Shown here: positions 22,194 to 33,461 of the stretch, piece after piece | How the letters are laid out: every line of letters starts with the position of its first letter | How positions within the stretch are numbered: position 1 is the first letter of the stretch | Assembly: GCA_036346255.1 (NCBI GenBank) | Contig: CM070636.1 | Location: 31,317,539-31,381,538 of the forward strand | DNA length: 64,000 nucleotides | Direction of reading: 5' to 3' | Source of the DNA: Ampelocalamus luodianensis | Lineage: Eukaryota; Streptophyta; Magnoliopsida; Poales; Poaceae | Notes under the pieces: generated by a model | The model's input: the letters and a program-made list of their open reading frames with translations, nothing else | Told to the model about the DNA's origin: nothing | Databases searched by the model: none | Made by a program: the position numbers and the translations under genes

Positions 22194-22208
22194 AACCTAC
22201 CCCCCTTA
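22194..22208 (-). promoter_or_regulatory. Polypurine tract of family E
   Basis: Minus strand AAGGGGGGTAGGTT directly before the LTR start TGTAACAGCC. The same tract is at 63064-63078 in the third copy. Confidence 0.85.
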
Positions 22209-22414
22209 AGAAAATCTCGTCCCCGAGATTTGGAACAAGTTAGAGATTAGGAAGAAGTGAAGTGAAAATGATTTATGAGGAAATTCAACATCTGTTGTCT
22301 TGGTTTCCTTCAATGATAACAAAGAAGAAATTTACATAACAACATAGTGTTATCATTACATCTTTGTTTACATTGCTTTGTTTAAACTTTCCTTTCTTGA
22401 TTCAAGGGAAAGTA

Positions 22415-22935
22415 CTAAACAACAAAAAGATGGGGGTGCTCAATCTGCATCAGATCTTCGCGCTCCCAAGTGGCTTCATCCTCGGAATGATTAGCCCATT
22501 GAATTTTCAAGAACTTAACAAGATGCGATTTCTTATCCTGTGTTCCATTGTGTCGAGGATACATGACCGTTGTTCTTGATAGGAAAGATCGTGTTGGAGA
22601 TCAAGATGCTCATAGCGATTGCCTCAATAGGAACACGAAGGCATTTCTTCAATTGAGACACATGAAAAGTATCATGCACTCATGAGAGTGATTGGTAGTT
22701 CCAATTGATAAGCTCTGACTCCTCGCTTGGCAATTATTCTAAGGGTCCGATATAAGGAGGTGCGAGCTTTCCTTTACACAAAACGATGAGTACCCTTCAT
22801 GGGTGACACTTTAAGATAGACATGGTCATCCACCTCAAAGCTCAATTCACGACGGCGATGATCGGCATAGCTCTTACGACGAGGCATGCGGTTTTCAAAC
22901 AATCTCGAATCGAGATTTAACTTGCTCTTCTCGCT
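22415..22935 (-). pseudogene. Integrase C-terminal region and chromodomain-like tail, family E
   Basis: The GPY/F-type module reads in shifting frames on the minus strand between 22700 and 22930 (HRRRELSFEVDDHVYL, then KGKLAPPYIGP). The tail at 22415-22560 reads ILDTMEHR and, after a frameshift, IQWANHSEDEATWERE and ends with a stop at 22415. The IQW-N-H...ATWE pattern is that of the chromodomain-like tail of plant chromoviruses. The 206 bp between this stop and the PPT are untranslated. Confidence 0.75.
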
Positions 22936-23760
22936 TCCTTTACCAAGTCCGGACCATAGAATGACCTTTCACGGACTCGGACCAATTCAATGGAGTCCTA
23001 CAAGCTCTCCCATACAAGGCTTCAAAAGGTGACATTTGAATACTTGCTTGGTAGCTATTATTGTAGGAAAATTCCACATATGGCAAAGATTTCTCCCAGT
23101 CTTTGCTATAAGATAGCACATAGGCTCGAAGAAGATCTTCCATTACTTGATTCACTCTCTCAGTCTGACCACTAGTTTGAGGATGGTAAGCAGTACTGAA
23201 AGAAAGTTCAGTCCCCATAGCCTGATGAAGGCTATTCCAAAAATGGGAAGTGAACTGAGGACCACGGTCAGAAACAATGACCTTAGGAACACCATGAAGA
23301 CAAACAATTCTAGCAATATAAAGCTCTGCTAGTTGCTTGCCATTGAAATCGGTCCCGGCCAGGAATAAAATGAGCCACTTTAGTTAAGCGGTCGATGATT
23401 ACCCAAATGGCATCGGACCCTTTGGAAGTCTTGGGAAGACCGGTCACAAAATCCATACCGATCTCTTCCCACTTCCATTGTGGAATAGGCAAAGGTGAAG
23501 GGTACCACTGGCTTCGATGTTCAACTTTAACCCTTTGACAAATATCACATTCAACAACATCTTGACCAATTTGCCTTTTCATTTGACTCCACCAAAATGT
23601 TTTCTTTAAATCTTGATACATCTTGGTACTCCCGGGATGTAGAAAACTTGGAATTATGAGCCTCTCTAAGAATTAGACTTCTTAGATGGGGATCGGCAGT
23701 ACTACCAAGCGATTGCGATATCGAATCATACGCGATCATCTTGAGAAAACTTCGTTGGCT
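22936..23760 (-). pseudogene. Integrase zinc-binding domain and catalytic core, family E
   Basis: The middle is open at 23621-23310 and carries MYQDLKKTFWWSQMKR, then the CC pair of the HHCC domain (CDICQRVKVEHR), the first catalytic aspartate in GMDFVTGLPKTSKG, and IDRLTKVAHFIP. A second open part at 23218-22940 has TELSFSTAYHPQTSGQTERV, with the catalytic glutamate in QTER, and YNNSYQASIQMSPFEALYGR. Between them (23219-23310) the frame with the second aspartate is broken. The HH pair is in a shifted frame near 23640-23680. Dead as read, but close to intact. Confidence 0.85.
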
Positions 23761-24330
23761 TTACACCTTTCATGTTTTCCTTAATTTCGGCTACCTCGGC
23801 ATCGGTTTTACGGGCCTCGAGAATCTGAGATTCTAATGTCGGCTCCACATGTAATGCAATGAGAAACTGCTCTCACCAATTCAAGATTTAAGCCACCAAA
23901 ATCAACACACAAGTCTTTTTAGGTAGAGAGGATATGCAGCTTGCATTGTGACTTTACGCTAAAGCGTGCCCGCCACAACATTGGCTTTACCAAGATGATA
24001 ATGAATACCCATGTCGTAGTCCTTGATCGGTTCAAGCCATCTTCTTTGTCTCATATTCAAGTCGATTGAGTGAATATGTACTTGACTTTTATGATCGGTG
24101 TAGATCTCACAACGATTACCTAGAAGGTAATGCCGCCAAATCTTCAATGCATGGACCACGGCGGCCAATTCTAAATCATGAGTAGGATAATTAACTTCAT
24201 GAGGGCGCAATCGCCGGATGCATATGCCACAACTCGGCCTTCTTGCATAAGCACACCAAGTCCATGGCGAGATGCATCGCAATAAATGTCGAAGCTCTTA
24301 AGAACATCCTAAGAGTAAGACTCGGAGCTT
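23761..24330 (-). pseudogene. RNase H domain, family E
   Basis: Fragments in order on the minus strand: the DIYCDASRHGLG-like start near 24255-24295, LRPHEVNYPTHDLELAAVVH then ALKIWRHYLLGNRCEIYTDH (24205-24095), and QRRWLEPIKDYDMGIHYHLG, KANVVAGTL (24050-23960). The catalytic aspartates (CDAS, ELAA, TDHKS) can be traced, but the frame is broken at least three times. DALSRK is degraded to AGTL. Confidence 0.8.
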
Positions 24331-25139
24331 TAGTCAAGAGGGTTCTCGAAGCTAAAACTCTCTTCAAATTTAGCTGACCATTCAAATCTCTTCTCTTTCT
24401 GCAAGAGCTGAGTTAGAGGTCTAGCAATTTTGGAGAAATTTTCAATGAACCTGCGGTAATAACCCGCAAGTCCAAGAAAACTTCGGATCTCTGGGACACT
24501 TTTGGGAGGCTTCCAATTTAGCACATCTTGTACCTTGCTTGGATCAACAGCAATGCCTCCTTCAGATAACACATGCCCCAAAAATGCAACCTCTCTGAGC
24601 CAGAAAGCACACTTGTTGAACTTAGCATATAATCGATGTCGACGAAGTGTTTCCAACACAAGTCGCAAATGTTGTTCATGGTCTTTATCAGACTTGGAAT
24701 AAATAAGGATGTCGTCAATGAACACGACAACGAACTTATCCAAGAATTCCATGAACACCGAATTCATAAGATTCATGAAATAAGCTGGAGCATTGGTCAG
24801 ACCAAAGGACATAACAGTATACTCGTACAAACCGTAACGAGTAGAAAAAGCTGTTTTAGGAATGTCCTCAGCTCTAACCTTGATTTGATGATAACCCGAC
24901 CTCAAATCAATCTTTGAAAAGACTCGGGCACCAACCAACTGATCAAAAAGATCATCAATTCGAGGCAGAGGATATTTGTTTTTGATGGTGACCTCATTTA
25001 ACGGACGGTAATCCACACACATCCGTAAAGTGTTGTCTTTCTTTTTGACAAAGATTGCCGGGCATCCCCAAGGTGAGGAGCTCGGTCGAATAAATCCTTT
25101 GTTGAGCAAGTCTCCGAGTTGCTTCTTCATTTCCACCAA
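24330..25139 (-). CDS. Reverse transcriptase domain of family E pol (open, 269 aa)
   Basis: The best preserved pol domain in the window. One frame covers the whole RT: GFIRPSSSPWGCPAIFVKKK (fingers), LRMCVDYRPLNEVTIKNKYP, FSKIDLRSGYHQIKV (first catalytic aspartate), TAFSTRYGLYEYTVMSFGLT, NAPAYFMNLMN, FVVVFIDDILIYSKS (catalytic DD, about 24690-24730), GHVLSEGGIAVDP and SFLGLAGYYRRFIENFSK. It is not an independent gene: it is the middle of a pol polyprotein broken upstream at 25140 and downstream in RNase H. The first methionine is internal. Confidence 0.92.
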   Translation of the reverse strand: MVEMKKQLGDLLNKGFIRPSSSPWGCPAIFVKKKDNTLRMCVDYRPLNEVTIKNKYPLPRIDDLFDQLVGARVFSKIDLRSGYHQIKVRAEDIPKTAFSTRYGLYEYTVMSFGLTNAPAYFMNLMNSVFMEFLDKFVVVFIDDILIYSKSDKDHEQHLRLVLETLRRHRLYAKFNKCAFWLREVAFLGHVLSEGGIAVDPSKVQDVLNWKPPKSVPEIRSFLGLAGYYRRFIENFSKIARPLTQLLQKEKRFEWSAKFEESFSFENPLD

Positions 25140-25140
25140 C

Positions 25141-25690
25141 TCATTGTGAGCATTCGATACGGACTCGGATATCGGAGCGATGCGAGAACGAGTTCAATAA
25201 CAAACTCCACTTCCGATCCGTGGCAAACCGGAAGGTCTTGAGAAAAACATCAACATACTCACTGACAATTGGTACTAACTCCAAAGAAGGAGGGGTATCA
25301 ACTCGGTGAGCACAAAGATGAGAGCCAATTGCTTTGGAATGGTAAACAACTTGAATACCGTCTGCATTGGTCATAGAAATAGACCGTTGGGAACAATTGA
25401 TTTGACCCTGGTTCTTAGATAGCCAATCCATACCCAAAATGACGTCCAACCCTTTAGAGTCAATCACAATTAGATTTGCTAAAAACTTTACCCCAAGGAT
25501 TGTTATGTTGACCCCACAGCAGATCTGATCGGTTTTAAAAACCGACCCAGGTGATTGAATAATAAAAGATGGTTGGAGGGTATGCATGTCTAACTGATGT
25601 TGAGCAACAAAATGATTGCTAATAAAAGAATGAGATGCTCCAGAGTCAAATAAAACGATGAGCTGGACCAAATTAACTAGAGCATACCCA
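25141..25690 (-). pseudogene. Retropepsin domain, family E
   Basis: A 176-residue frame carrying the catalytic loop LFDSGASHSFISNHF (about 25620-25665) and the conserved LIVIDSKGLDVILGMDWLSK with YVDVF at the end. Both hallmarks of gypsy proteases are intact. The frame shifts in the linker DLPGLPPDRE (about 25190-25240), where bases are missing compared with the copy at 14880-14920. It is therefore separated from RT by an indel. The product would process the Gag-Pol polyprotein. Confidence 0.85.
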
Positions 25691-26848
25691 TAATAACCAG
25701 TGTATCACCGCCCTCTTGAGCAGTGATCTGTTTCACATGCCCACTGACCGAGCGGATCGGCTTTGATAGGGCCTCTGCGAAGGGCTGGCGCATGAGCATT
25801 TGGATAGGGTCGAGCAGAGGCAATCCTGCCGCTTTGCCACACACTTGTTGGCATAATGCCCGGGCGACTACAATGAAAACAAATAACCCCAGGTTAACAT
25901 TGTTGACAGACGGGGCTGATTTCCACTTGGTCCCGGCGATCGGTGGGAGGAGATGAGCGAGGACAAACACCGCCGCCTTGGTGAAAATGGAGCTGGTGCT
26001 CGTGGTGGTCTAGACAACCACATACGAGGCCTTGGTGAGCTGCCACCAGAATAAATCGAGAAATCACCGCTATGTGACTCCTCCAACGCCTTGCTCTTAC
26101 TCTCGGCCACAATTGCTTTATTGACCAAATGAGAGAAATTTCGAAGTCATGCAAAGCCACCGCCATCTGCAGCTTCTTGGATAGCCCATTCAAGAACCGG
26201 TTTGACGACGAAAGGTCGGTCGAAACATCATCGAGCATATCGGCAAGAAAGTTGAACTCATGCGGATATTCGATGCGACTTTCGCCCTTGCTTGAGAGCG
26301 AAATTCTTGTTGCTTGATCATCATGACCCGTCAGAATATGAGCTTCGCGAAAGCTTCCACGAACTCATCCCAAGTAGGGACATGTCCAGAGAGGTCAATG
26401 GCAAGGAGATTATCCCACCATATGCTAGCCGCCCATCAAGTCGATAATCGGCGAAAGAACCTTTTCCTTTCGAACCGAGCAATTAATAGCTTCTTCTCAA
26501 TGGTCCGCCAATCCTCGCCTTCCATGGGATCCTCGAGAACCGAGAACACCGCCGGTTAGTCCGTGAAAGTCGCAAGACGCCTCGCACATGGTGACCTCTG
26601 CTCGACGGTGACGACGCGGGAGAAGAAGTGTTGCGCGCAATGTGCTCCAAGATGCGCGTCGTCCATTCAATTGCGCTCAATTTGCATGAGCACATCGCCA
26701 TCGAAGGTGGTGGAGGAAGCTCCTCTTCTGGGGACCACCTTGCGGACCACGAGAACCGGAGGGTTCGATCGGCCCTCCCGAGAATGAGGCATGGGAGTCG
26801 GATGCCTCTCCCTTGTTGCGCTTGCGCGACGAGTAGTAGGTCTGTCAT
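25691..26848 (-). pseudogene. Gag of family E
   Basis: The ATG at 26848 follows the acceptor-like TAACAGG. The N-terminus contains LLLVAQAQQGRG. Capsid-like pieces lie at 26490-26600 (TPAVF-type and MEGEDWLR-like, shifted), WWDNLLAI near 26400-26425 and a knuckle region CFHCSRPG near 25868-25892. The knuckle frame shifts before the histidine at a CCCGGGC run; the copy at 15.5 kb has a similar break at the same place. Frames change at least six times. Non-functional as read. Confidence 0.75.
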
Positions 26849-26849
26849 C

Positions 26850-27204
26850 CTGTTACCACACCATGGTTAACAACACAACAAGGACATACTCGGCAAACAC
26901 AAACAAGGTTGCAATTAGAAAAGAAACAAACGATTGTACATATAATGCATCATGTTATGTTATGCATTCAAGTTAACACCAAACCGAAACTTCATATATA
27001 TACAACAAAAATTTCGGTTCTAGTCTTACATTTTAGTCGGCCATAATGTCGATTACAAACCGAAAGTTACACTTACATACTTTGTACAAAATACTACGCC
27101 CTATTACATACAATTTATTTAAGGGCAACTACTAGACTAAAAGACACTCAACCACGAGGATTCATCGTCGAGGTGCTAGCGTAGAGATCCCTGTTAAAGT
27201 TCAC
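26850..27204 (-). other. Intron-like segment between accessory ORF and gag, family E
   Basis: 355 bp on the minus strand, AT-rich, from donor-like TTTCAG/GTGAAC (GT at 27204-27203) to acceptor-like GGTAACAG/GATG (AG at 26851-26850), two bases before the gag ATG. It contains TATATATATG and poly-T-like stretches but no long frame. The ends fit the GT-AG rule in both family copies. No transcript evidence is available here. Confidence 0.45.
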
Positions 27205-27974
27205 CTGAAACTCATTCAAAAGATGAGCTCCAGGGAACCAAAGATCAACAGATCCAACGGGCTAATGAGTCGCCTCGGGAACCCAACGATGGTGATGACC
27301 TCCAGAGGTGCACCGCAGAGTGCGAGAAAACTCGCAATCATCCGGGCTTGGCGCACTTGTCCATAAACAGTGCGCACCCGCCACTACGGAAGTCGGTAAA
27401 GAGGTGGTGCGGCAGCGGCGGAGAGGTCTCGTTGTCACCATAAAGCACGTTACGAGGAACGCGTTCATGTTGACTCAAGAAGCGGTACTCCTAGGCCTCA
27501 TTAAGGCGATGCCTAGTTTCCATAGTTCCCTCACAAGACAAATGATGGATTTGGTCCATGATGCGGACCATCCTCGCCAACCGCCGCACTGGGGTCTTCG
27601 CCAAATCGTATCTCAGCGAACATGTTCACTTCGAGGTAGGACCTTGATTCGGGAAGTGGTCGTAGGGTGGTTGAGACAATTCCGTCAAATCATGACGGAA
27701 GGAGGCTCATCATCCTACTTGCGCTTTCCCCGAATCGCCATAGCCTCGAGGTGGCAAGTGCTTGGACACAGTAAGGAACACTGCCGGCTACGTGCCTAGC
27801 GATGACATTGATGAAGGCACGGTACTCCTCCATCCCTGGTCCTCGATCTCGTCGATAAATGGCATACTCCGGCTGATAGGTGAAGTTGGAGCGCCACATC
27901 ATGTCCCGAAGTAATGCTGGGAACCCATCAACATCTTCAGCTCGAGTCTCCTTGACCAAGTACCAACCGCTCAT
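27205..27974 (-). pseudogene. Accessory ORF upstream of gag, family E
   Basis: Starts MSGWYLVKETRAEDVDGFPA at 27974 and stays open for 94 residues through DMMWRSNFTYQPEYAIYRRD, RGPGMEEYRAFINVIA and SRMMSLL. It then shifts and can be followed to about 27430 by comparison with 17100-17400. No domain recognised. The MWRxxxxYxPEYAIYRRDRGP region is the best conserved between the two copies. Position between PBS and gag, in element sense, suggests a product made early or fused to Gag by splicing; that is inference. Confidence 0.55.
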
Positions 27975-28170
27975 CTATAGACAAAAAGAGAAGATAAGAA
28001 GCAACTCACTTTTAAATAAACCAATGTAAAGTTGGGCAAGAAGTGACGTTAAGGAGGATAAGGAATAAAAGATGTCATACTTAAGCTTTCAAAATTATAC
28101 TACTACTTGAAATAGTTTTATTAGAAGACTCTCTAACAACTTCGGCCATGCTACTTCTAACCTACAGGCA

Positions 28171-28189
28171 ACGTATGCTCTGATACCAA
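28171..28189 (-). promoter_or_regulatory. Primer binding site (initiator tRNA-Met type), family E
   Basis: Minus strand TTGGTATCAGAGCATACGT, three bases from the LTR end at 28193. The same site is at 17821-17840. Confidence 0.85.
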
Positions 28190-28192
28190 CGC

Positions 28193-31100
28193 TGTGGGCT
28201 CCCCGGGTTATTGGAAATGTACTTAATTAAATTCATACAGTAACATGATTATTAATGAAGGAACAAGATCATCCCTCAATTAAAGATCATGCTAAAGGTA
28301 TAAATTCAACAAGTAACAATTCCAATAAACAGATCCCCTGATATATATATATCTCACAATGGTTCCTGATCAATGACCATTGCATATATATATCCTTTAA
28401 CAACATTGCATCATACACATACAAGTTGTACATTTGCATAATTAAACATAAGTTTACAACATTCGGGTTTAGTACTACAATATAGAGTGACTTGGTCACT
28501 ACAACATATTCAACAGCGGAAGCAAAATAAACAAAAAAAAATCCACCAATGGCCTCATCCACCCGCAGCAATTGCGTGGAGGAAAGAAGTAGCGTTACTC
28601 GTTAGCGCCACCACGATCGGCGCTAACTGTACTTCATAAAGGAAACCGCCTCACTGCAACAATAGGTGATAGCACCTTGAGTACGGAAGGTACTCAAAGC
28701 AAGTCTTACACAAACTAATTAAAGAAAGTGGTTATTAGAGCCTATTCAAAGGAGTAGAGTTTTACATGCATAAGGTTACAACAGAAGGTATAAAGGTTCA
28801 AATTTGCATAAAGCGATACATCTTAACCTACAAAGACTAACTTTTGATAAAACAATTTAATAAATCAAAGTTTGCTTAGAAACGATAAATAAATGACATA
28901 AAAGTAATGCATGATGCGATGCATGATTCCTCATGCAAACCAAAATAAACCCAAACCAGATTTTTGAAAATCAAAACTTCTATACAGTGACATCAATTCA
29001 AGTTATCGTCCATGACCGTGGACACGGCTATTCGAGCAGTTTATACCTGCGCAGGTGTACATCTTTACCCACATGACTTAGCTAGCTCGTTGCCTTCGGA
29101 TGCCTCCGAATGATGACATACTTCCTTTGGTATGCCGACCGGGAAACTAAGATTTGGTATTTTTCAACAAGCCAACACTATTGAGTTGGACCCCATGTGT
29201 GAACCGATCCCGCTTAAACAACGATCGATAGCATCCGCTAACCGGCACACATGCTGCGTCGATAATGCCGATCCAAACAATTTAATGCGAATTGGGTTCT
29301 CTACCCATAGTAGAATGCTATCGGCACCATTAAGGTATCGTATATGCGACGAGGCACATATACGCCTCACCTCCTAAGAACATCCGATTGACATACAAGC
29401 TCACATGGCATAAAACGCAGTCCTCGGACCGAGCATCTATGCCATACAAGGTCAATACACATATCCTTACTCTCTGTTTTCACTCAATAGTCTCAACATT
29501 TTACTTAACCAAACAGCGCCATACATCGCATGTGGAAGTACGTGGGGACTTGAACCGAATAGTCGAGTTCGGTCCTTAATTAACCCTGACAAGTCCACCA
29601 CAAAACCCAATCTCGTGCACAAAGCACCATCACTAGCTTCCTCTTGTCGAGATCAATTTGAATTTCAAATACAAGACTGATTTAAAGAAACTGGACAAAG
29701 AGTTTAAAATAACAATAGTTCAGTTGTGATTCCCATGTTTGACAAGATATGCTTGTCAAACTCTAAAATCTCTAGACTGCATGTCTAGGCTAAAACTAAA
29801 AATATAGCTTATGATATACGAACTATGCTAGGGTTAAGTGTATGGTGACAATTGAGGTAATCCATCATGTTTGGTCATAGCTAACTACTAACAGATCACA
29901 TTTTGTATTTTCGAAAAATAGCATGCACATATCACCGGATTTGTAAAAGCTATTGTACAAAATTTGGGATCAATATGGTACAAAGAGGATGCTTGCCTTG
30001 GTAGTAATACACTTCAGTTGCAGGTTCAGGTTGCTCAGAGGCAGATTCAAAAACTTCAAATGAACCAGATTCTATAGAAAGCAAATAAATCCAATAAATA
30101 CCAACTCGACAATAAGCTCAAAATGAAGGAAAAGGCATGATCAATTTGAAATGCATGATTACAGTATGCTTAAGCCATAACTACCCTTAATAATGATAAT
30201 AACCCATAATATAGCTTATCGCTTTCAAAAGACGAAAACTAGAGTTTAGTGTAAAGTCCCGCTTTCGATTTGAAAAGAGTCAAAACAGATGATTGCAAAT
30301 TTCGGAAAAGGAATATAGAACATGCAAAAGTTCATAAATGAAACTTAGCATGATCTTTTAGGTAATTAATATCCCAAACCAACCTTAGTCTAACCCTAAC
30401 TAGTTAGATTACAACAACTAAGAAGAAAGTCATTTTGTCGGTTAAACCGACAAAAATGAAACAGAGACAGATCTCAACTAGAAGTTAAAATAGATGATGA
30501 CAAGAATGGAAAGATTAACTTGTCATGCTGCTAGGTTTAGTCAAAACCTAAATAAGATGGTAGGTTGACAGAAGAACCCTAGGTTTTGAAAATGATATGG
30601 AAAACCGAAAGGTATAATATCAACTTTTCAGGTTTGAAGCAAGTTGAAGCTACGATGCTTAAAAGAATGATTCACGTGAGCATCTAAAGTCCTTAAGATG
30701 CTCAAGATATCATAACTAGGGTTTTGGCTTACCAAGATAGGAAAGATACCTGATTCAAAAACTCAAGTTGATCGACAGAGAGATAAATTCGATTTAACTC
30801 GCAAAAGATATCAAATCTTTAATGCAAGGTAAAATCAGGTGCGTAAGGATGGATAAGCAAAGGATAGGAGCAAGAACTCCACCGGACAAAGAAGGAAGAA
30901 AATGAGCTTCAGTGGTCAACAATGGTCGCACTCCAAAAAGCTAGGGTTTATATATGGATGTTGAGCTACAGAGCAAGAGGAAAGATCTAGAGTTGATGAG
31001 GTGTCCATTTAGGCTAATTATCCCAAAATTAGTAGCAAAACTTTGGGATAAATCCTCTCCTCTGTTTACAGAGAGATTTGCGCACAGAGAGAGGGAAGAA

Positions 31101-32547
31101 GATAAGCATACTCTACATGTGGGTCCCATTGTCATACTCAATACGCTCACACAAAAGCTCAACGAATGTCACCGTCCGATTGGAAATGGGCGGTTGTGAT
31201 AAATAGATAGATTAAATGATTTGAATCGGCATCGCTAATATGGACCGCACGATCTAGATCGACCGATCGGGATTAAAACGGAGCTCAAAGGAATCTCGAG
31301 ATCCACTTTCAAATCTAGACGTTGGATTGGAATCCAACGATCAGCTGAAAGAATACACGTCACCCCTTTTAGATGCGATGGCACAACACCGTTGGATTTG
31401 ATTTCTGGTCGATGTAAAATGGAACCGATGGTCCGATTGCATACATTCATATGGACCTTGCGATTGAAATCCAACGATCCACCGATTTTGGGCTTTAAAG
31501 GCCCACGGTCAAAAAGGAGCGCCATCGGATTGAAATCCAAAGGCCCGCATAAACGCGCGCCTCTGATTTCAAATTGGAATAAGCGACGCCGTTAGATCAA
31601 GAATGAATGGCTGCGATCGTGAGGGGATCCGGAGTCGTCCGAATGCATACACTAATATGGACCACACGATGAAGATCCAACGGTCCAGAGGAGTGCGGCT
31701 TTATAACACGCGGTAAAAGGAAAAGCCGAGGATTTGAATCTAACGGCCAGATAAAGCGCGCCTTTACGTTTAAAACGAAAAGAGGTGCGCTGTTGGATCG
31801 AGAATGAACGGTGGAGATTGAAAAGGGATCCGAGTTGTCCCGATTGCACACACTGATCTCGCTCGTTAGATCAAGATCCAACGGCGGAGATTAAAATGCA
31901 CACGTGGGCGGCTCGCGGGTGTTATAGCCGCTCGCTCGATTGAAGATCAACGGTTCATATCACGCTGGGAGTTCTCGGGCTCGCGCCGAACGTGATCGAG
32001 CCGAACCAAGTCGATTGGTTGGACCAAGACACGTGGTCCGAGTCGCTCTGAGATTAGGTTTGGATTTGGACCGGTTTAGTTGACCAAACCTTATTCAAAT
32101 GCTTAAAAGGTTTGATCGGATTTTAAAATAGCAAATAAATTTATAAAATCATGAAATTTTTATCGAAGCTACCGATAACATATTTCCCGATAAATTTTAT
32201 AAACCACATTTTCACTTTGTAAAATACATAAATATTTATTTCAGCCGAAAATATTTATTTAAAAACAATAAATTTTTCTTTGAGCCCAAATAATTTCTAA
32301 AATGCAACAAAATATTTTTAGCCAAGATAATTTATCTAGGCTTTAATAAAAATGCTTCCTCATAATACAAGTTCTATCTTGTATTCCTTTAAGACTTCAA
32401 ATGGTTCTTTAGGTTTTGGCTAAAAAGGAAGGTTTTAATTTGTAACATGTTGCCCAAAGTGTAGAAATGAACAGTAATGCTATGAACAGTACCTCATTAC
32501 TGTTCATAAAGCATTTTATTACTGTTTATAAACTTGGGGCTGTTACA
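28193..32547 (-). repeat. Family E LTR, copy 2 (5' LTR of the array)
   Basis: 4355 bp, colinear with copy 1 throughout. Differences are dominated by one- to three-base indels, many beside CAG, CTG or CCG. TATA-like box near 30945-30955; hairpin at 28679-28695; palindromic block at about 29007-29062. The right end TGTTACA (32541-32547) is followed by family F LTR sequence, the target of the insertion. Confidence 0.9.
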
Positions 32548-33461
32548 GGGCGACTCGTGGTTAATACACAATATTGGAAAACGTTTCGTATGACTTAACC
32601 GTGTTGGCACACCAAAGGAAGTGTGCTAAATAGTTTGGCGAAAAGGCGGTCTGACATGTGGGTACATTGGTACACCCCTGCAGGGTTAAATCTATTCGAA
32701 TAGCCTCGTCCTAGGTTATGGACATGCTTGGTAAGGTCGTGCAAGAATTAGACTATATCATTTTCACTAAAACTTGAATTGGGTGGTACGAATGGAGAAT
32801 TCGTGCTATGCTATGGTGGGTATTGGGTTAGTCACCTCGAGGTTGTTATTTTTGTTATTATTTGTTGTCTCACTGTTATTTCAACAATTAAAAATAGATT
32901 TGTCAAATTGCCTTCAATCTATTACAATATTGCAAATGAAAATTATTTTATGCGTCCAATGAACCATATGACCATCTCCTTTGTTTCAGTTTGCATGTAA
33001 CTATGTATAGACTTGTTACTCGTAAGTCTTGCGAGTACATTTTTGTACTCAGTTGCATTGCTTATTTGTTGCAGAGGAGGTTGACCCCCAAGGGGTTAGC
33101 TTTGGTGAGTCAGACTATGTGTTGGACGATTAGCTTGACGGCCCGGTCGGTTGCCGTGTGGGTAAATGGCAAACCGGTTGGCTTTTGGTTGTCGCCATCT
33201 TATGGCATTTTGCTTCCGCTTTTTCTACTGTTGTTATTGTGTCTTTTGGCCGGTCGACCCCTTTTGTAATAACTCTATTATGTATGTCTTTGATTTAGAC
33301 TCAGTGTTGTAATCTGTATGAAAATGATGCATGATTTTGTAAATGTGTATGTGTACTGTATTTCTGGGAAGTACATGTCCACCGAGACTCGGGATATTTG
33401 ATTGGTAATGCTAGAATTATTTAGAGGTTAAGTATTACGAGTTAAATACCCTGGGTTCTCA
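32548..33461 (+). repeat. Right part of the interrupted gypsy LTR (family F)
   Basis: 914 bp ending in GGGTTCTCACA at 33461. Its sequence is the reverse complement of a diverged stretch at 54271-55250: GGTACACCCCTGCAGGGTT, CTATTCGAATAG, the hairpin at 33033-33050, TTGTTGCAGAGGAGG, and CGGTCGGTTGCC-type words all occur in the same order. Together with 12820-14152 it forms one LTR split by family E, with about 0.85 kb of its middle missing. Frames of 60-90 aa here are not genes. Confidence 0.75.

Larger units (their letters stand above)
14153..32547 (-). mobile_element. Tandem Ty3/gypsy array, family E: LTR - internal - LTR - partial internal
   Basis: On the minus strand: 5' LTR (32547-28193), PBS, accessory ORF, intron-like segment, gag, protease, RT, RNase H, integrase, PPT, then LTR (22193-17844). 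A second PBS, accessory ORF, gag, protease and RT follow, cut off at 14153. A single insertion would be followed by flanking DNA at 17843, but here a new PBS starts, so two units share the middle LTR. This is the expected product of unequal recombination between LTRs. The left end, including the last LTR, is deleted. LTR copies are 4.35 kb each. Most ORFs are broken by short indels. Confidence 0.85.

Noticed and set aside
32774..33269. Three overlapping + frames with hydrophobic stretches that look like small membrane proteins
   Set aside because: They lie in the R-U5 part of the family F LTR; T-rich sequence gives Leu/Phe-rich translations and the homologous LTR at 54.3-55.2 kb does not keep them.
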